This document shows positions 35,935 through 46,617 of a stretch of DNA of 64,000 bases, piece after piece. This stretch comes from Salipiger sp. IMCC34102. Its GTDB lineage: Bacteria > Pseudomonadota > Alphaproteobacteria > Rhodobacterales > Rhodobacteraceae. Each line of letters starts with the position of its first letter. Position 1 is the stretch's first letter. The notes under the pieces are model-generated. The model did not search any database and was not told where the DNA came from. It worked only from the letters and a program-made list of their open reading frames with translations. The stretch lies in contig NZ_SELQ01000001.1 of NCBI RefSeq assembly GCF_004145405.1, positions 62,001-126,000 of the forward strand, read 5' to 3'. The position numbers were made by a program, and so were the translations under genes.

Positions 35935-36841
35935 CGCCGTCCGTGAAATCGAGTCCCATCTCGGAATAGCGTTCCTTGTCGTCGAGCCAATTTGCACGGA
36001 CCTTCACCTGCAGGAACAGATGCGCCTTTCGGCCGATCAAGTCCTCGATCTCGGCGCGGGCGGATTGTCCGACCGCCTTGATCGTCTCGCCCTTGTTGCC
36101 CAGCACGATACCCTTGTGACCGTCGCGCACGACATAGATCAACTGGTCGATCCGGGCGGAGCCGTCGGGGCGGTCCTCCCAGTTCTCGGTCTCGACGGTC
36201 AGCTGGTAGGGCAGCTCCTGGTGAAGGCGCAGCGTCAGCTTTTCGCGCGTGATCTCGGCCGCGATCTGGCGCAGGGGTGCATCGGCGATCTGGTCGTCGG
36301 GGTAGAGCCAGGCGCCCTCGGGGACCTGCCCCGCAAGCCAATCCTTCAGCGCATCGAGGCCGTGACCGCGTTCGGCGGAAATCATGAATGTTTCCGCGAA
36401 AGGATAGGCCGCATTCATCTTGGCGGTGAGTTCCAGCAGCCGTTCGGATTTCACCTTGTCGATTTTGTTGATGGCCAGCGCCACCTTCGCGCGGCCAACC
36501 CGCTCGGCCAGCACGTCGAGAATCGCCTGAACGCCCGGCGTCAGGCCCCGGTGCGCCTCGATCAGCAGGACAACGACGTCGGCGTCCCCGGCCCCGGTCC
36601 AGGCGGCGGCGACCATGGCGCGGTCGAGACGGCGGCGCGGCGCGAAGAGGCCGGGCGTGTCGACGAACACGAGTTGCGAGGCACCGTGCTGCATCACGCC
36701 GCGGATCCGGGCGCGGGTGGTCTGGACCTTGTGAGTCACGATGGACACCTTGGCCCCGACCATGCGGTTGAGAAGGGTGGATTTGCCGGCATTCGGCTCA
36801 CCGATCAGGGCGACGAATCCGGCGCGGGTGTCGTCGGTCAT
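35927..36841 (-). CDS. era: GTPase Era
   Basis: A 304-aa GTPase that binds the 3' end of 16S rRNA and assists small-subunit maturation. G1 [10 protein letters not shown]3 DTPGLF and G4 NKID are present, and the C-terminal KH domain contains [17 protein letters not shown]. The ATG at 36841 overlaps the rnc stop as ATGA. Confidence 0.97.
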   Translation of the reverse strand: MTDDTRAGFVALIGEPNAGKSTLLNRMVGAKVSIVTHKVQTTRARIRGVMQHGASQLVFVDTPGLFAPRRRLDRAMVAAAWTGAGDADVVVLLIEAHRGLTPGVQAILDVLAERVGRAKVALAINKIDKVKSERLLELTAKMNAAYPFAETFMISAERGHGLDALKDWLAGQVPEGAWLYPDDQIADAPLRQIAAEITREKLTLRLHQELPYQLTVETENWEDRPDGSARIDQLIYVVRDGHKGIVLGNKGETIKAVGQSARAEIEDLIGRKAHLFLQVKVRANWLDDKERYSEMGLDFTDGDG

Positions 36842-37518
36842 GGGGCTACCTTCTTCAAGAGGGCGGTGGCGGCGGCCTGTTCGGCCTGCCGCTTCGCACG
36901 GGCGGTGGCGCGGGCGGTCTGGCCGGTGGTCAGCCGCGCCTCGATGGTGAAATCGGGCTGGTGATCGGGACCGGAACGGGCGACCTCGGTATAGGTGGGC
37001 GGCGGTTCCCCGCGGGCCTGCGCCCATTCCTGCAGCGCCGACTTCGGATCGCGCGCATCCTCGGCCACGTTGCGGACACGGTCGCCCCACAGGCCGCGCA
37101 CGAGGCCGCGCGCCGTCTCGAAGCCCGCGTCGAGGTAGACGGCGGCGATCACCGCCTCCATCGCATCGGCGAGCAGGGCGTCCTTGCGGCGACCGCCCGA
37201 TTTCATCTCTGACCGCCCCAGCTTCATCACCTCGCCCAGGTCGATCTGGCGGGCGACCTCGGCACAGGTCTCGCGCCGGACGAGGGCGTTGTAGCGCGGG
37301 GCCAGCAGTCCTTCGGCGGCCGCCTTGTCGGCCTCCAGCAAGGCCTCCGAGATCACGAGACCCAGAACGCGGTCGCCCAGGAATTCCAGCCGCTGGTTGT
37401 CATCGCGATGCGGGCTGGACATCGACGGATGCGTGACCGCGCGCAACAAGAGTTGCGGGTCCGAGAACCGATGGCCCAGCCGATCCTGGAAGGCCGTCAG
37501 TTGGGCCGAAAGCTTCAC
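36838..37518 (-). CDS. rnc: Ribonuclease III
   Basis: A 226-aa double-strand-specific RNase that processes rRNA. The catalytic signature [20 protein letters not shown] lies near residue 40 and [17 protein letters not shown] further on. The C-terminal dsRNA-binding domain ends in [16 protein letters not shown]. It starts with GTG at 37518, overlapping the lepB stop as GTGA. Confidence 0.97.
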   Translation of the reverse strand: MKLSAQLTAFQDRLGHRFSDPQLLLRAVTHPSMSSPHRDDNQRLEFLGDRVLGLVISEALLEADKAAAEGLLAPRYNALVRRETCAEVARQIDLGEVMKLGRSEMKSGGRRKDALLADAMEAVIAAVYLDAGFETARGLVRGLWGDRVRNVAEDARDPKSALQEWAQARGEPPPTYTEVARSGPDHQPDFTIEARLTTGQTARATARAKRQAEQAAATALLKKVAP

Positions 37519-38351
37519 TCGATCGCCTTAAAGAAACGGTCGGACCGCCAGGTCCAGAAGGCCAGCATCGAGCTGCCCGCGGAGGAGAAGATCACCCGAT
37601 CGGCGCGCCCCACCAGATCCTTGCGGTGCACGAAACCCACTCCGCCGGCGGACTGCGCGACCCGGCTGTCGGTGGAATTGTCGCGGTTGTCACCCATGAA
37701 GAAGAAATGATCGGCGGGCACCGTGAAGACGCCCGTGTTGTCCAGGCTGCGGGTGCCGATGTTCAGGACGGCGTGTTCGGTGCCGTTGGGCAGCGTTTCG
37801 GTATAGCGCTCCTTGATGCAGTCAGACCCTTGCCCCACCGCCCCGTTGGAGCATTGCGGCAGCTGACGGGCGGAGCCTTGCGGCGCGAAAGTCTCGACGA
37901 ATTCGCCTGCGGGGACCTGTGGTGCCGCCTCGTCGTTGATGTAGAGCGTGCCGTCGCGGACCTGGATCCGGTCGCCGGGCATCCCAACGACCCGCTTGAT
38001 GAAGTCCCGCCCGGTGACAGGGTGGCGGAAGACGACGACGTCGCCTAGTTCGGGATCGCTGCCGAAGAGACGGTCGTCGTAATCCTCGAAGACGCCGCAG
38101 AAGTCGTCGGCGCCGATGTCGACGCCCAGCCCCGGCAGATAGATCGACGGGCAGGAGGCGTAGGAATAGCCGTAGGCCATCTTGTTGACGAAGAGGAAAT
38201 CGCCCACCAGCAGCGTGTCCTTCATCGACCCCGAGGGGATGAAGAAAGGCTGGAACAGCACCGTGCGGAAGATGCCCGCGATCAGAAGCGCGTAGACCAC
38301 GGTCTTGACGGTCTCGATCACGCCCGCGAGGGCGCCCTTGTCTTCGGCCAT
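37515..38351 (-). CDS. lepB: Signal peptidase I
   Basis: A 278-aa membrane-bound S26 peptidase that removes Sec signal peptides. One membrane helix near residues 14-32 precedes [16 protein letters not shown] with catalytic S42; K119 in [14 protein letters not shown] is the general base. The C-terminal box [15 protein letters not shown] is complete. It is followed by overlapping rnc and era. Confidence 0.97.
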   Translation of the reverse strand: MAEDKGALAGVIETVKTVVYALLIAGIFRTVLFQPFFIPSGSMKDTLLVGDFLFVNKMAYGYSYASCPSIYLPGLGVDIGADDFCGVFEDYDDRLFGSDPELGDVVVFRHPVTGRDFIKRVVGMPGDRIQVRDGTLYINDEAAPQVPAGEFVETFAPQGSARQLPQCSNGAVGQGSDCIKERYTETLPNGTEHAVLNIGTRSLDNTGVFTVPADHFFFMGDNRDNSTDSRVAQSAGGVGFVHRKDLVGRADRVIFSSAGSSMLAFWTWRSDRFFKAIE

Positions 38352-38408
38352 TGCGATCTGTCCCGTCAGTCTGAATGCCCGGCTAGATGATCGTGCAGGC
38401 GCGTGCTG

Positions 38409-38810
38409 TCAAGCGATGGGTCGTGCCTCGATCAGGACGAAGGCCTGCGCCCAGGGGTGGTCGTCGGTCAAGGTGACGTGGATGATCGCTTCGTGTCCCG
38501 GCGGTGTCATCTGGGCCAGACGGTCGGCGGCCCAGCCGGTGACGGCCATCACGGGCTGCCCGGTGGAAAGGTTCGTCACCGCCATGTCTCGCCAGGCGAT
38601 GCCCATGCGCAGTCCGGTGCCCAAGGCCTTGGAACAGGCCTCCTTCGCCGCCCAGCGCTTGGCGTAGGTCCCCGCGATATCGGCCCGCCGTTCGGCCTTG
38701 GCCTGCTCGACCTCGGTGAAGACGCGGTTGCGAAAGCGATCCCCGAAGCGGTCCAGCGTGCGCTGGATCCGCTCGATGTTCGCCAGATCCGTCCCGATGC
38801 CGAGGATCAT
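38409..38810 (-). CDS. acpS: Holo-[acyl-carrier-protein] synthase
   Basis: A 133-aa phosphopantetheinyl transferase that activates ACP. The motif [16 protein letters not shown] carries the metal-binding Asp, and [19 protein letters not shown] is the second signature. The ATG at 38810 overlaps the Dabb-protein stop as ATGA. It lies 57 bases before lepB. Confidence 0.96.
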   Translation of the reverse strand: MILGIGTDLANIERIQRTLDRFGDRFRNRVFTEVEQAKAERRADIAGTYAKRWAAKEACSKALGTGLRMGIAWRDMAVTNLSTGQPVMAVTGWAADRLAQMTPPGHEAIIHVTLTDDHPWAQAFVLIEARPIA

Positions 38811-39121
38811 GCGACGTGGTCCAGATCCGCGATGAAGAGGCCATTTATTCCATCCGCGCACAGATCGACGAGCGCCGCGCCCAAACGCTGGTGTTCGGGA
38901 TCCGCGGCATAGGCGCCGAGCGCGTCACGATCCGCGAACGTGGCGCGGAACCCGTAGCCGAACCCGGGCGAGCGCGCTTCGAGATCGAGGTTGGGCCCAT
39001 GGGCGAACGACAGGAACCCGGGCAAGGTGCCTACCAGTCCCGCGAGCCCCGCCATGACGGCCTGAAGCGCCTGCGGATCGTGGTCGGGGTCAAGGCGACA
39101 CAGGACGATGTGGTCGATCAT
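38807..39121 (-). CDS. Dabb-domain (stress-responsive A/B barrel) protein
   Basis: A 104-aa ferredoxin-like dimeric barrel protein: [20 protein letters not shown] at the N-terminus and [20 protein letters not shown] are Dabb features. The biochemical role is unknown. Both its ends overlap neighbours as ATGA. Confidence 0.85.
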   Translation of the reverse strand: MIDHIVLCRLDPDHDPQALQAVMAGLAGLVGTLPGFLSFAHGPNLDLEARSPGFGYGFRATFADRDALGAYAADPEHQRLGAALVDLCADGINGLFIADLDHVA

Positions 39122-39585
39122 GACCCGCCCCCTTGCGTGTAGATCTTGCGAAGCCGGTCCTCCTCCACCCCGCCGAGGTAGCCGAAAACCCCCTCGCAGG
39201 CCGCGTGGTAATCGGCGATGGAAAGGCCGGGGAACTGGAAGAAGCCCGCCGCGCTGTCCTCCTGGCGCGCACCGAAGATCAGGCGGTCGACCCCGGCCCA
39301 GCGCATGGCCGACAGGCACATCTCGCAGGGCTGGCAGGAGGCGACGAGCGTGCAGCCCGACAGATCGCGGGTGCCCAGCTTCCGTGCGGCCCGCGCCAGC
39401 GCCACGATCTCGGCGTGGCGCGACGGATCGCCGGTTTCCGCCACCTCGTTGCGGGCCGTAACGATCGTCTTTGCGCCTTGGACCACGGCGGCGGTGAAGA
39501 CGATACCGCCCTGCTCGGCGTGCAGCCGCAAGGCGTCGTCGGCGACGTCACGCATCGCGCGGAGTTCGGCGTCGACGGGCGTCAT
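39118..39585 (-). CDS. Nucleoside/nucleobase deaminase (CDA fold)
   Basis: A 155-aa zinc deaminase. The catalytic HAE is in [19 protein letters not shown] and the zinc cysteines are in [15 protein letters not shown]. The arrangement resembles guanine deaminase/TadA-like enzymes of the CMP/dCMP family; substrate not assignable. It overlaps pdxJ and the Dabb gene as ATGA at both ends. Confidence 0.85.
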   Translation of the reverse strand: MTPVDAELRAMRDVADDALRLHAEQGGIVFTAAVVQGAKTIVTARNEVAETGDPSRHAEIVALARAARKLGTRDLSGCTLVASCQPCEMCLSAMRWAGVDRLIFGARQEDSAAGFFQFPGLSIADYHAACEGVFGYLGGVEEDRLRKIYTQGGGS

Positions 39586-40325
39586 GCGCGACCCACATCC
39601 ATGCAGCGGCGCATCTCAGCGATCGCGGGGCCCAGACCGCGAAAGATCGCCTCCCCGATGAGGAAATGGCCGATGTTGAGTTCGCGCACCTCGCTCAGAG
39701 CGGCGATGGGGCCGACGCTGTCGTAGGTCAGGCCGTGGCCCACGTGGACCTCGAGCCCAAGGTCATGGGCATAGGCGGCCATCTCCGTCAGCTTGCGCAG
39801 CTCTTCGTCGCGGTCGGCCCAGCGGCCCTCGGCCCAGGCGTCGGCATAGGCGCCGGCGTGCAGCTCGATCACGGGTGCGCCGGTGCGATGCGCCGCCTCG
39901 ACCTGCGCGCGGTCCGCGGCGATGAAGAGCGAGATCCGCGCCCCGGCCTCCTGCAGGGGCCGCATGTAATAGGCAAGCTCGTTCGCCTGCCCCGCCACGT
40001 TCAGCCCGCCTTCGGTCGTGCGTTCCTCGCGCTTTTCCGGAACGAGGCAGACGGCGTGGGGCCGGGTGCGCAAGGCGATCTCGCGCATCTCCTCGGTGGC
40101 GGCCATCTCGAAGTTGAGCGGGATCGTCAGGTGCTCCTTCAGCGCCGCCATGTCGGCGTCGCGAATATGGCGCCGGTCCTCGCGCAGATGCGCCGTGATG
40201 CCGTCTGCCCCCGCCTCCTGCGCCATCAACGCGGCGCGCAGCGGGTCGGGATTGTCGCCGCCGCGGGCATTGCGGACGGTGGCGACGTGGTCGATGTTTA
40301 CGCCAAGGCGCAGGCGATCGGTCAT
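39582..40325 (-). CDS. pdxJ: Pyridoxine 5'-phosphate synthase
   Basis: A 247-aa TIM-barrel enzyme that condenses 1-deoxyxylulose 5-phosphate with aminoacetone phosphate, the last step of DXP-dependent vitamin B6 synthesis. [33 protein letters not shown], and [14 protein letters not shown] with [10 protein letters not shown] are family hallmarks. The ATG at 40325 gives the normal length. Confidence 0.97.
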   Translation of the reverse strand: MTDRLRLGVNIDHVATVRNARGGDNPDPLRAALMAQEAGADGITAHLREDRRHIRDADMAALKEHLTIPLNFEMAATEEMREIALRTRPHAVCLVPEKREERTTEGGLNVAGQANELAYYMRPLQEAGARISLFIAADRAQVEAAHRTGAPVIELHAGAYADAWAEGRWADRDEELRKLTEMAAYAHDLGLEVHVGHGLTYDSVGPIAALSEVRELNIGHFLIGEAIFRGLGPAIAEMRRCMDVGRA

Positions 40326-40353
40326 GGCGGGCTCCTGTCGGTCTGCGGCAAAC

Positions 40354-41010
40354 CTAGCCGTCTTTCGGCCCGATGCCATCCCCCGGCGGCCTCGGGGTCG
40401 AGAGACGCTCGAGCTTGGAGCTCAGGATCTTGCGGCGGCGGTTCTGCTGGGCGGTCAGCACCGGCACGATCAGGTAGTAGGACAAGGTCGCGGCCAGCGC
40501 GCCCGGGATCAGCCCGCCGACCAGCCAGGGCAGGAAGATGTCGTCGTAGAACAGCGACAGCCCGTGCCAATCCGCCCGCTCTGGCGTGAACAGCGCGATC
40601 GTGTTGTGCCACAGGTCCTGGCCCGCATCCGCGAAACGGGTGCCCAGAGCGGCCGGGTCGTGGGCGCTTTCGTCGCGACCCAGGATCCAGTAACCGGTGG
40701 TCAGAGAGGCCGCGGCGATGGGAAGATAGGTCAGAGGATTGCCAAAGAAGGTCGCCATCAGCGCGGCCAGGATATTGCCCCGCCCGATCTTGGCCAGCAG
40801 CGCCGCGACGATGAAGTGCAGTCCGTAGAACGGCGTGAAGGTGGTGAAGACCCCGGCCCAAATACCGCGACCGATCTTCTCGGGCGTGTCAGGCAGGCGC
40901 TGCAGACGGGCCTGCACGTACCAGAATGCGCGCCGCCAGCCGCCGTAGGGCCGCACCGTGTGACGCACGATCTGCCAGGCCGGCCGTCTGTCCCTGCGCT
41001 TGAACACCAC
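40354..41010 (-). CDS. DUF2062 membrane protein
   Basis: A 218-aa inner-membrane protein. After a basic N-terminus, the DUF2062 core is [20 protein letters not shown] and [20 protein letters not shown]; a further helix pair lies near 165-190. Function unknown. It begins with GTG (41010, or the adjacent 41007) 15 bases after the rsh stop and precedes pdxJ by 28 bases. Confidence 0.88.
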   Translation of the reverse strand: MVFKRRDRRPAWQIVRHTVRPYGGWRRAFWYVQARLQRLPDTPEKIGRGIWAGVFTTFTPFYGLHFIVAALLAKIGRGNILAALMATFFGNPLTYLPIAAASLTTGYWILGRDESAHDPAALGTRFADAGQDLWHNTIALFTPERADWHGLSLFYDDIFLPWLVGGLIPGALAATLSYYLIVPVLTAQQNRRRKILSSKLERLSTPRPPGDGIGPKDG

Positions 41011-41025
41011 TTGGCCTTTCTGCGG

Positions 41026-43152
41026 TCACCCCGCGCCCGATTGCCCCGGATCGCGGTGTCGGCTGACGTGCGAAACGCTGCTGTCCGCCGAAATCGCGGT
41101 TCTGACCCGATGCAGGTGATCCACATCGCGCAGGTCCACATCCACCAGCAACCTGAAGTAATCGGGTTTTCGGTCAATGAACTTCAGGTCCGATATGTTG
41201 GCGCCCTGCTCACCGATCAAGGTGCAGATCCGGCCCAGGACGCCAGCGTCGTTGGTGATCGACAAATCCAGCGTGACGGTATGCACCGGCCGGTGCTGGC
41301 CGTCCTCCCAGCGCAGGTCGATCCAGCGTTCGGGCTGGTCTTCGTAATCGGCCAGGGCCGCGCAGTCGATGGCATGCACCCGCACCCCCTGCCCGCGGAA
41401 GGCGATGCCCACGATCCGCTCTCCCGGCACGGGCTGGCAGCAAAGCGCGCGCTGGTGCGTCTGATCCGAGGTCAGGCCCACGACCGCGTGCGCGGCCTCC
41501 ACCTCGTCACCTTCGCGCGGGCGCAGATCGGGGTAGAGCGTCGCCACGATGTCGCGCGCGGACATCTCCGCCCCGCCGATCTGCGAAAGCATCTCGTCCA
41601 CGCCCTCGATCGTCATGGCCCGAGCGGCGGTGCGCAGCGCCTGCTCGGTCATGCGCTTGCCCACGTTCTCGAAGGCGACCCGGGCCAGTTCGCGTCCCAG
41701 CCGGATGAAGCGTTCGCGGTTCTGGTCGCGCAGGACCTTGCGGATCGCCGTCTTGGCCCGCCCCGTCACGGCGATGTCGATCCAGGTGGATTGCGGCGTC
41801 TGACCCTGGGCCGTGATGATCTCGACCGATTGGCCGTTCTTCAGCCGGGTCCAGAGCGGCACCCGCAACCCGTCCACCCGGGCGCCCTGGCACATCGAGC
41901 CGATCCGGGTATGGATCGCGTAGGCGAAATCGATCGGCGTGGCCCCGCGCGGCAGCTTGATGACATCGCCCTTGGGCGTGAAGCAGAAGACCTGGTCGGT
42001 ATACATCTCCAGCTTGACGGCTTCGAGGAAGGCGTTGTGATCCTCGTCGTCCTCCAACTGGTCGGTGAGCGCGTTGATCCATTTGACCGGATCCACCGCG
42101 AAGCGGTTCTCGACCCGTTCGCCGTTCTTGTAGGACCAGTGCGCTGCGACCCCGGTCTCGGCCACCTCGTGCATCTCGCGGGTGCGGATCTGGACCTCGA
42201 CCCTCCGCCCGTCGCGGCCCGAGACGGTGGTGTGGATCGAACGGTACCCGTTGGTCTTGGGCTGGCTGATGTAATCCTTGAAGCGCCCCGGCACCGCCCG
42301 CCAGCGCTGGTGGATGGCGCCCAGGGCACGGTAGCAATCCGCTTCAGTCGCGGTGATCACCCGAAAGCCGTAGATGTCGGACAGGCGGCTGAAGCCCTGG
42401 TCCTTCTCCTGCATCTTGCGCCAGATCGAATAGGGCTTCTTGGCGCGCCCCATGACCTCGGCCGAGATACCGGCGCGATCGAGCTCGACCCGCATGTCGG
42501 TGGTGATCCGGCTGACGACGTCGCCGGCGTCCTGCCGCAGCTTGATGAAGCGCCGAAGGATGGAATTGCGCGCCTCGGAATTAAGGACGCGGAAGGCGAG
42601 GTCTTCGAGTTCCTCCCGCATCCACTGCATGCCCATCCGCCCCGCGAGCGGGGCATAGATGTCCATCGTTTCCCGCGCCTTCTGCGCCTGTTTCTCGGGC
42701 TTCATCGACCGGATCGTGCGCATGTTGTGCAGCCGGTCGGCAAGCTTGACCAGCGTGACCCGCAGATCGCGGCTGGTGGCCATGAAGAGCTTGCGGAAGT
42801 TCTCGGCTTCCTTGGTCTCCCGGCTGTTCAGCTGCAGGTTCGTGAGTTTGGTGACACCGTCGACCAGGTCTGCGATTTCCCGGCCGAAGATTTCCTCGAC
42901 CTGGGCGAAGGTCGCGGGCGTATCCTCGATCGTGTCGTGCAGCAGGGCGGTGATGACGGTGGCATCGTCCATCTGCATCTTGGCTAGCGTCTCGGCCACG
43001 GCGACGGGATGGGTGATGTAAGGCTCGCCGGAGTGGCGGAACTGGCCCGCGTGCATCTCGTCTCCGAAGACGAAGGCGCGCCTGAGAAGCGTATCGTTGC
43101 AGCGGGGATTGTAGGTGCGGACCAGGTCGATCAGGTCATCGGCTGTCGTCAT
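41026..43152 (-). CDS. rsh: RelA/SpoT-type (p)ppGpp synthetase/hydrolase
   Basis: A 708-aa bifunctional stringent-response enzyme. The HD hydrolase domain shows ITALLHDTIEDTPATFAQVE; the synthetase domain has DIYGFRVITATEADCYRALG and the tract KTNGYRSIHTTVSG. The TGS domain follows (VFCFTPKGDVIKLPRGATPI), and a C-terminal ACT domain ends the protein. The hydrolase motif is intact, so it should both make and degrade (p)ppGpp. It follows rpoZ by 34 bases, the usual alphaproteobacterial order. Confidence 0.96.
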   Translation of the reverse strand: MTTADDLIDLVRTYNPRCNDTLLRRAFVFGDEMHAGQFRHSGEPYITHPVAVAETLAKMQMDDATVITALLHDTIEDTPATFAQVEEIFGREIADLVDGVTKLTNLQLNSRETKEAENFRKLFMATSRDLRVTLVKLADRLHNMRTIRSMKPEKQAQKARETMDIYAPLAGRMGMQWMREELEDLAFRVLNSEARNSILRRFIKLRQDAGDVVSRITTDMRVELDRAGISAEVMGRAKKPYSIWRKMQEKDQGFSRLSDIYGFRVITATEADCYRALGAIHQRWRAVPGRFKDYISQPKTNGYRSIHTTVSGRDGRRVEVQIRTREMHEVAETGVAAHWSYKNGERVENRFAVDPVKWINALTDQLEDDEDHNAFLEAVKLEMYTDQVFCFTPKGDVIKLPRGATPIDFAYAIHTRIGSMCQGARVDGLRVPLWTRLKNGQSVEIITAQGQTPQSTWIDIAVTGRAKTAIRKVLRDQNRERFIRLGRELARVAFENVGKRMTEQALRTAARAMTIEGVDEMLSQIGGAEMSARDIVATLYPDLRPREGDEVEAAHAVVGLTSDQTHQRALCCQPVPGERIVGIAFRGQGVRVHAIDCAALADYEDQPERWIDLRWEDGQHRPVHTVTLDLSITNDAGVLGRICTLIGEQGANISDLKFIDRKPDYFRLLVDVDLRDVDHLHRVRTAISADSSVSHVSRHRDPGQSGAG

Positions 43153-43186
43153 CCCGGTCCGGCACCTTATGTCGCGGCCGCGCGCG

Positions 43187-43540
43187 TCAGCGCTGACCCT
43201 GCGCTTCCATCAGGGCGCGCAGCAGTTTTTCCTCGGACATGTCGTCCTCGACAGGCTTGTCGGCCTCGGCCCCCATGAGAAGGGCCATCTGGTCCTCTTC
43301 GGGCTCGTCGACCTCGATCTGGGTCTGGTTTGCCTCGATCATGCGCTCGCGCAGATCGTCGGCCTGCTGCGTCTCGTCCGCGATCTCGCGGAGGGACACG
43401 ACCGGGTTCTTGTCATTGTCGCGGTTGACCGTGACCGGAGAACCCGCCGTGATCTCGCGCGCACGATGGGCCGCCAGCATGACCAGTTCGAACCGGTTGG
43501 GAACCTTGTCGACGCAATCTTCGACGGTAACGCGGGCCAT
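43187..43540 (-). CDS. rpoZ: RNA polymerase omega subunit
   Basis: A 117-aa omega subunit. The conserved start is [20 protein letters not shown] then [14 protein letters not shown]; the acidic C-terminal tail is longer than in E. coli, as usual for the group. Omega helps assemble RNA polymerase and is part of a ppGpp site in proteobacteria, which fits its place before rsh. Confidence 0.95.
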   Translation of the reverse strand: MARVTVEDCVDKVPNRFELVMLAAHRAREITAGSPVTVNRDNDKNPVVSLREIADETQQADDLRERMIEANQTQIEVDEPEEDQMALLMGAEADKPVEDDMSEEKLLRALMEAQGQR

Positions 43541-43606
43541 CGGCACACTCCTGTTTGTCAAGGACCTGAAATAGCAAGGCCTGCTGATGCCACGGGCGGT
43601 TGCGAA

Positions 43607-44191
43607 TTACAAGCGGTCGATCTCAGCTATTCCGGCGCGCTGCGCCTGCGGCAAGGCATCGCGCATCTCCGTGACCGTCAGGCCGGTCACGGGATGGGTC
43701 CAGCCCGGCGCGATCTCGGCCAGGGGCACCAGCACGAAGCCGCGATCCTGCAGCCTCGGATGCGGCAGGACGAGCTCGGCGGGCGCCTCCCGGGCCTGCC
43801 GCTCCAGCGGCAGATCGCGCCACCGGACCTGTGACGCGACGTCAGGCCACACCTGCCCTCCCAGCGCCAACAGGTCGAGGTCGAGCGAACGCTCTCCCCA
43901 CCGCTTCGAACGGGTCCGGCCGGCTTCTGCCTCGATGGCGTGGAGCGCCGCCAGCAGCTCAGGTGCGGCCCGCGTCGTCTCGAACGCGGCGCAGGCATTC
44001 ACAAAATCAGCACCGATTCCAACGGGGTAGGCCGGAGTTTCGTAGAAGGCGCTAACGCGCAAGGTGTCGGGCAGGGCCAGATCGCGGGCGATCGCTTCGA
44101 TCGCACGCGTGAGGGTGGCAATACGCCGGCTCCGCTCGATCGGCATGTTTGCGCCGAGGGCGACGAAAGCCGTTTCACGAACACCTGACAT
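43607..44191 (-). CDS. folK: HPPK, folate biosynthesis
   Basis: A 194-aa 2-amino-4-hydroxy-6-hydroxymethyldihydropteridine pyrophosphokinase. AFVALGANMPIERS opens the fold, and the signature RWGERSLDLDLLALGG plus LVLPHPRLQDRGFVLVPLAE carry the metal and pterin contacts. It acts just before dihydropteroate synthase in folate synthesis. It stands alone, divergent from a NYN gene. Confidence 0.95.
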   Translation of the reverse strand: MSGVRETAFVALGANMPIERSRRIATLTRAIEAIARDLALPDTLRVSAFYETPAYPVGIGADFVNACAAFETTRAAPELLAALHAIEAEAGRTRSKRWGERSLDLDLLALGGQVWPDVASQVRWRDLPLERQAREAPAELVLPHPRLQDRGFVLVPLAEIAPGWTHPVTGLTVTEMRDALPQAQRAGIAEIDRL

Positions 44192-44319
44192 TTCGACACC
44201 TTGTTGCGAGCCGTGCGATTACCATATAGCGCAGTTCCGGTGCCTGATCACCTCGTCAAACCTCTTAAAGTGCGCCCGTTCGGCACCCAAGATCGACTGC
44301 GACCCCCAAGGACTTCTTA

Positions 44320-44889
44320 ATGTTTTATCGCGACGAACGTCTTGCCCTCTTTATCGATGGATCGAACCTCTACGCTGCCGCCAAGGCGCTTGGGTTCGAC
44401 ATCGACTACAAGTTGCTGAGGCAGGAATTCATGCGGCGGGGCAAATTGCTGCGCGCCTTCTACTACACGGCCCTGCTCGAGAACGAGGAATACTCGCCGA
44501 TTCGCCCTCTGGTCGACTGGCTGCACTACAACGGCTACACCATGGTCACGAAGCCCGCCAAGGAGTTCACCGATGCCGCGGGCCGGCGCAAGATCAAGGG
44601 CAACATGGATATCGAACTGACGGTGGACGCGATGGAGCTCGCCCCTCGGATCGATCACGTGGTGCTCTTCTCCGGCGACGGCGACTTCCGCCCGTTGGTC
44701 ACATCGCTGCAACGGCAAGGCGTCCGGGTGTCCGTCGTCTCGACGGTCCGAAGCCAGCCGCCGATGATCGCAGACGAGCTGCGCCGCCAGTGCGACAATT
44801 TCATCGATCTCGAGGATCTTCGGGACGTGATCGGCCGCCCTCCGCGCGAACCGATGGACCGCGACCGGCAGGATACGGCCGACGCCTGA
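44320..44889 (+). CDS. NYN-domain protein (LabA/DUF88 type)
   Basis: A 189-aa NYN/PIN-like protein: RLALFIDGSNLYAAAKALGF, KGNMDIELTVDAMELA and HVVLFSGDGDFRPLVTSL give the conserved acidic residues of the proposed metal site. These proteins are thought to be RNases. The ORF is divergent from folK and 138 bases before ispH. It is shorter than the other NYN gene and lacks the LOTUS domain. Confidence 0.9.
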   Translation: MFYRDERLALFIDGSNLYAAAKALGFDIDYKLLRQEFMRRGKLLRAFYYTALLENEEYSPIRPLVDWLHYNGYTMVTKPAKEFTDAAGRRKIKGNMDIELTVDAMELAPRIDHVVLFSGDGDFRPLVTSLQRQGVRVSVVSTVRSQPPMIADELRRQCDNFIDLEDLRDVIGRPPREPMDRDRQDTADA

Positions 44890-45027
44890 CCCAGCGGGGG
44901 CCGACGGGCGTTGCGCCTGCCGTTCTGGTCCAAGCGCATCGGATGCGGCGCCCTTTCGGAGGGGCCCGACACTGGACCTTGCACGGCGGCACCCTTACCT
45001 TCAGGACAGCCTGATACCGGAGTTCCG

Positions 45028-45978
45028 ATGACCCATTCCGCGCTCACCCTCTATCTTGCCGCGCCGCGCGGCTTCTGTGCGGGCGTCGATCGCGCGATCA
45101 AGATCGTCGAGATGGCACTCGACAAGTGGGGGGCGCCGGTCTTCGTGCGACATGAGATCGTGCACAACAAGTTCGTCGTGGACAGCCTGCGCGAGAAAGG
45201 TGCCGTTTTCGTCGAGACGCTGGACGACTGCCCCGACGACCGGCCCGTCATCTTCTCGGCCCACGGCGTCCCCAAGGCGGTGCCCGCGGCGGCGGCCAGG
45301 CGCGAGATGGTCTACGTCGACGCCACCTGCCCGCTCGTCAGCAAGGTCCATATCGAGGCCCAGCGCCACGCCGAGAACGGCCTGCAGATGATCATGATCG
45401 GCCATGCCGGCCACCCGGAGACGATCGGCACCATGGGTCAGCTTCCCGAAGGCGAGGTGCTTCTGGTGGAAACGCCCGATGACGTGGCCCGGGTCGAGGT
45501 GCGAGATCCCGAGCGCCTCGCCTTCGTGACCCAGACGACGCTCTCGGTCGACGACACCATCGACATCGTCGCCGCCCTCAAGGCCCGTTTCCCGGCCATC
45601 GTGGGGCCGCACAAGGAAGACATCTGCTACGCGACGACCAACCGGCAGGAGGCGGTCAAGGCGATGGCCCCCAAGTGCGACGCGATGCTGGTGGTGGGCG
45701 CGCCCAACTCGTCGAACTCCAAGCGCCTCGTCGAGGTCGGCGCGCGCGCAGGCTGCGCCTACAGCCAGCTCGTGCAGCGCGCCGCGGACATCGACTGGCG
45801 TGCGCTCGAGGGGATCTCGTCGATCGGGATCACCGCCGGCGCCTCGGCTCCCGAAGTGCTGATCGAAGAAGTCATCGACGCCTTCCGCGCGCGCTACGAC
45901 GTCACGGTCGAACAGGTCGAAACCGCGGTCGAGACGGTCGAATTCAAGGTCCCCCGCGCCTTGCGCGAACCCGCCTGA
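45028..45978 (+). CDS. ispH: 4-hydroxy-3-methylbut-2-enyl diphosphate reductase
   Basis: A 316-aa Fe-S enzyme, the last step of the MEP isoprenoid pathway. Its three cluster cysteines are C17 ([12 protein letters not shown]), C101 ([11 protein letters not shown]) and C199 ([11 protein letters not shown]). [15 protein letters not shown] and the usual His residues of the substrate pocket are present. The ATG at 45028 has CGGAG before it; the frame is open further upstream without conservation. Confidence 0.97.
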   Translation: MTHSALTLYLAAPRGFCAGVDRAIKIVEMALDKWGAPVFVRHEIVHNKFVVDSLREKGAVFVETLDDCPDDRPVIFSAHGVPKAVPAAAARREMVYVDATCPLVSKVHIEAQRHAENGLQMIMIGHAGHPETIGTMGQLPEGEVLLVETPDDVARVEVRDPERLAFVTQTTLSVDDTIDIVAALKARFPAIVGPHKEDICYATTNRQEAVKAMAPKCDAMLVVGAPNSSNSKRLVEVGARAGCAYSQLVQRAADIDWRALEGISSIGITAGASAPEVLIEEVIDAFRARYDVTVEQVETAVETVEFKVPRALREPA

Positions 45979-46020
45979 GAGACCGCCCCGCGGCTTCTAC
46001 CGGCTGCAGTCAACCGGGGT

Positions 46021-46037
46021 CCGGGGCAAAGCCCCGG
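46021..46037 (+). terminator. GC hairpin after ispH
   Basis: CCGGGGC-AAA-GCCCCGG, a perfect 7-pair stem 42 bases after the ispH stop, without a T run. Confidence 0.5.
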
Positions 46038-46101
46038 GACATGCCCGATCCAGAACGGCCAGCTTGGCGGCAACCGCGCCAGGCAAGATGGAGGTGAAGA
46101 C

Positions 46102-46542
46102 ATGCACGGCATCCCCAAAGGTCCGCTTCTTCTTGGCCTCGCAGGTCTGCTGCCGTTCCTGTGGGGGGCCTTGACTGCCCTCCTTCCGGATCTGGGCGCA
46201 TGGGCGAACGTCGCCCTCTCGGGGCGCTTCACCGCCCCCTTCGTGCAACTTTCCTACGGCTCCGTGATCCTGTCGTTCATGTCGGGTGTGCTCTGGGGCT
46301 TCGCCACGCGGCAGGGATCCTGGGTACCCTATGCTTTGTCCGTGATCCCCGCCCTGTGGGCCTTCTTCATGGTAGGCGGCGGGCCGACCTCGGCGGCGGT
46401 GAACCTCTGCGCGGGCTTCCTGGGCCTTCTGCTGCTCGACTGGCAGTTCGCGAAACAGGGCTGGGCCCCGGAGTGGTGGATGCGTCTTCGCGTGCTGCTC
46501 ACGGGCGTGGTGGTCCTGTCCTACCTTCCGCTGATCCTCTGA
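46102..46542 (+). CDS. DUF3429 membrane protein
   Basis: A 146-aa inner-membrane protein with about four helices: LLLGLAGLLPFLWGALTALL, FVQLSYGSVILSFMSGVLWG, SVIPALWAFFMVGG and the C-terminal VLLTGVVVLSYLPLIL. The SFMSGVLWGFA pattern belongs to DUF3429. Function unknown. It has its own spacer after ispH and precedes rnhA by 75 bases. Confidence 0.85.
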   Translation: MHGIPKGPLLLGLAGLLPFLWGALTALLPDLGAWANVALSGRFTAPFVQLSYGSVILSFMSGVLWGFATRQGSWVPYALSVIPALWAFFMVGGGPTSAAVNLCAGFLGLLLLDWQFAKQGWAPEWWMRLRVLLTGVVVLSYLPLIL

Positions 46543-46617
46543 AGGGTCCGGCTGGACAAATCCGCCCGCACGCCCGATGACCCTTCGCGAGCCCCCGACA
46601 CGCGAAGGACCCATGCC

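Noticed and set aside
40018-42987. A 989-codon open frame on the plus strand
   Set aside because: It lies antisense to rsh, DUF2062 and pdxJ; its composition is that of high-GC third-frame read-through, with no family motif.
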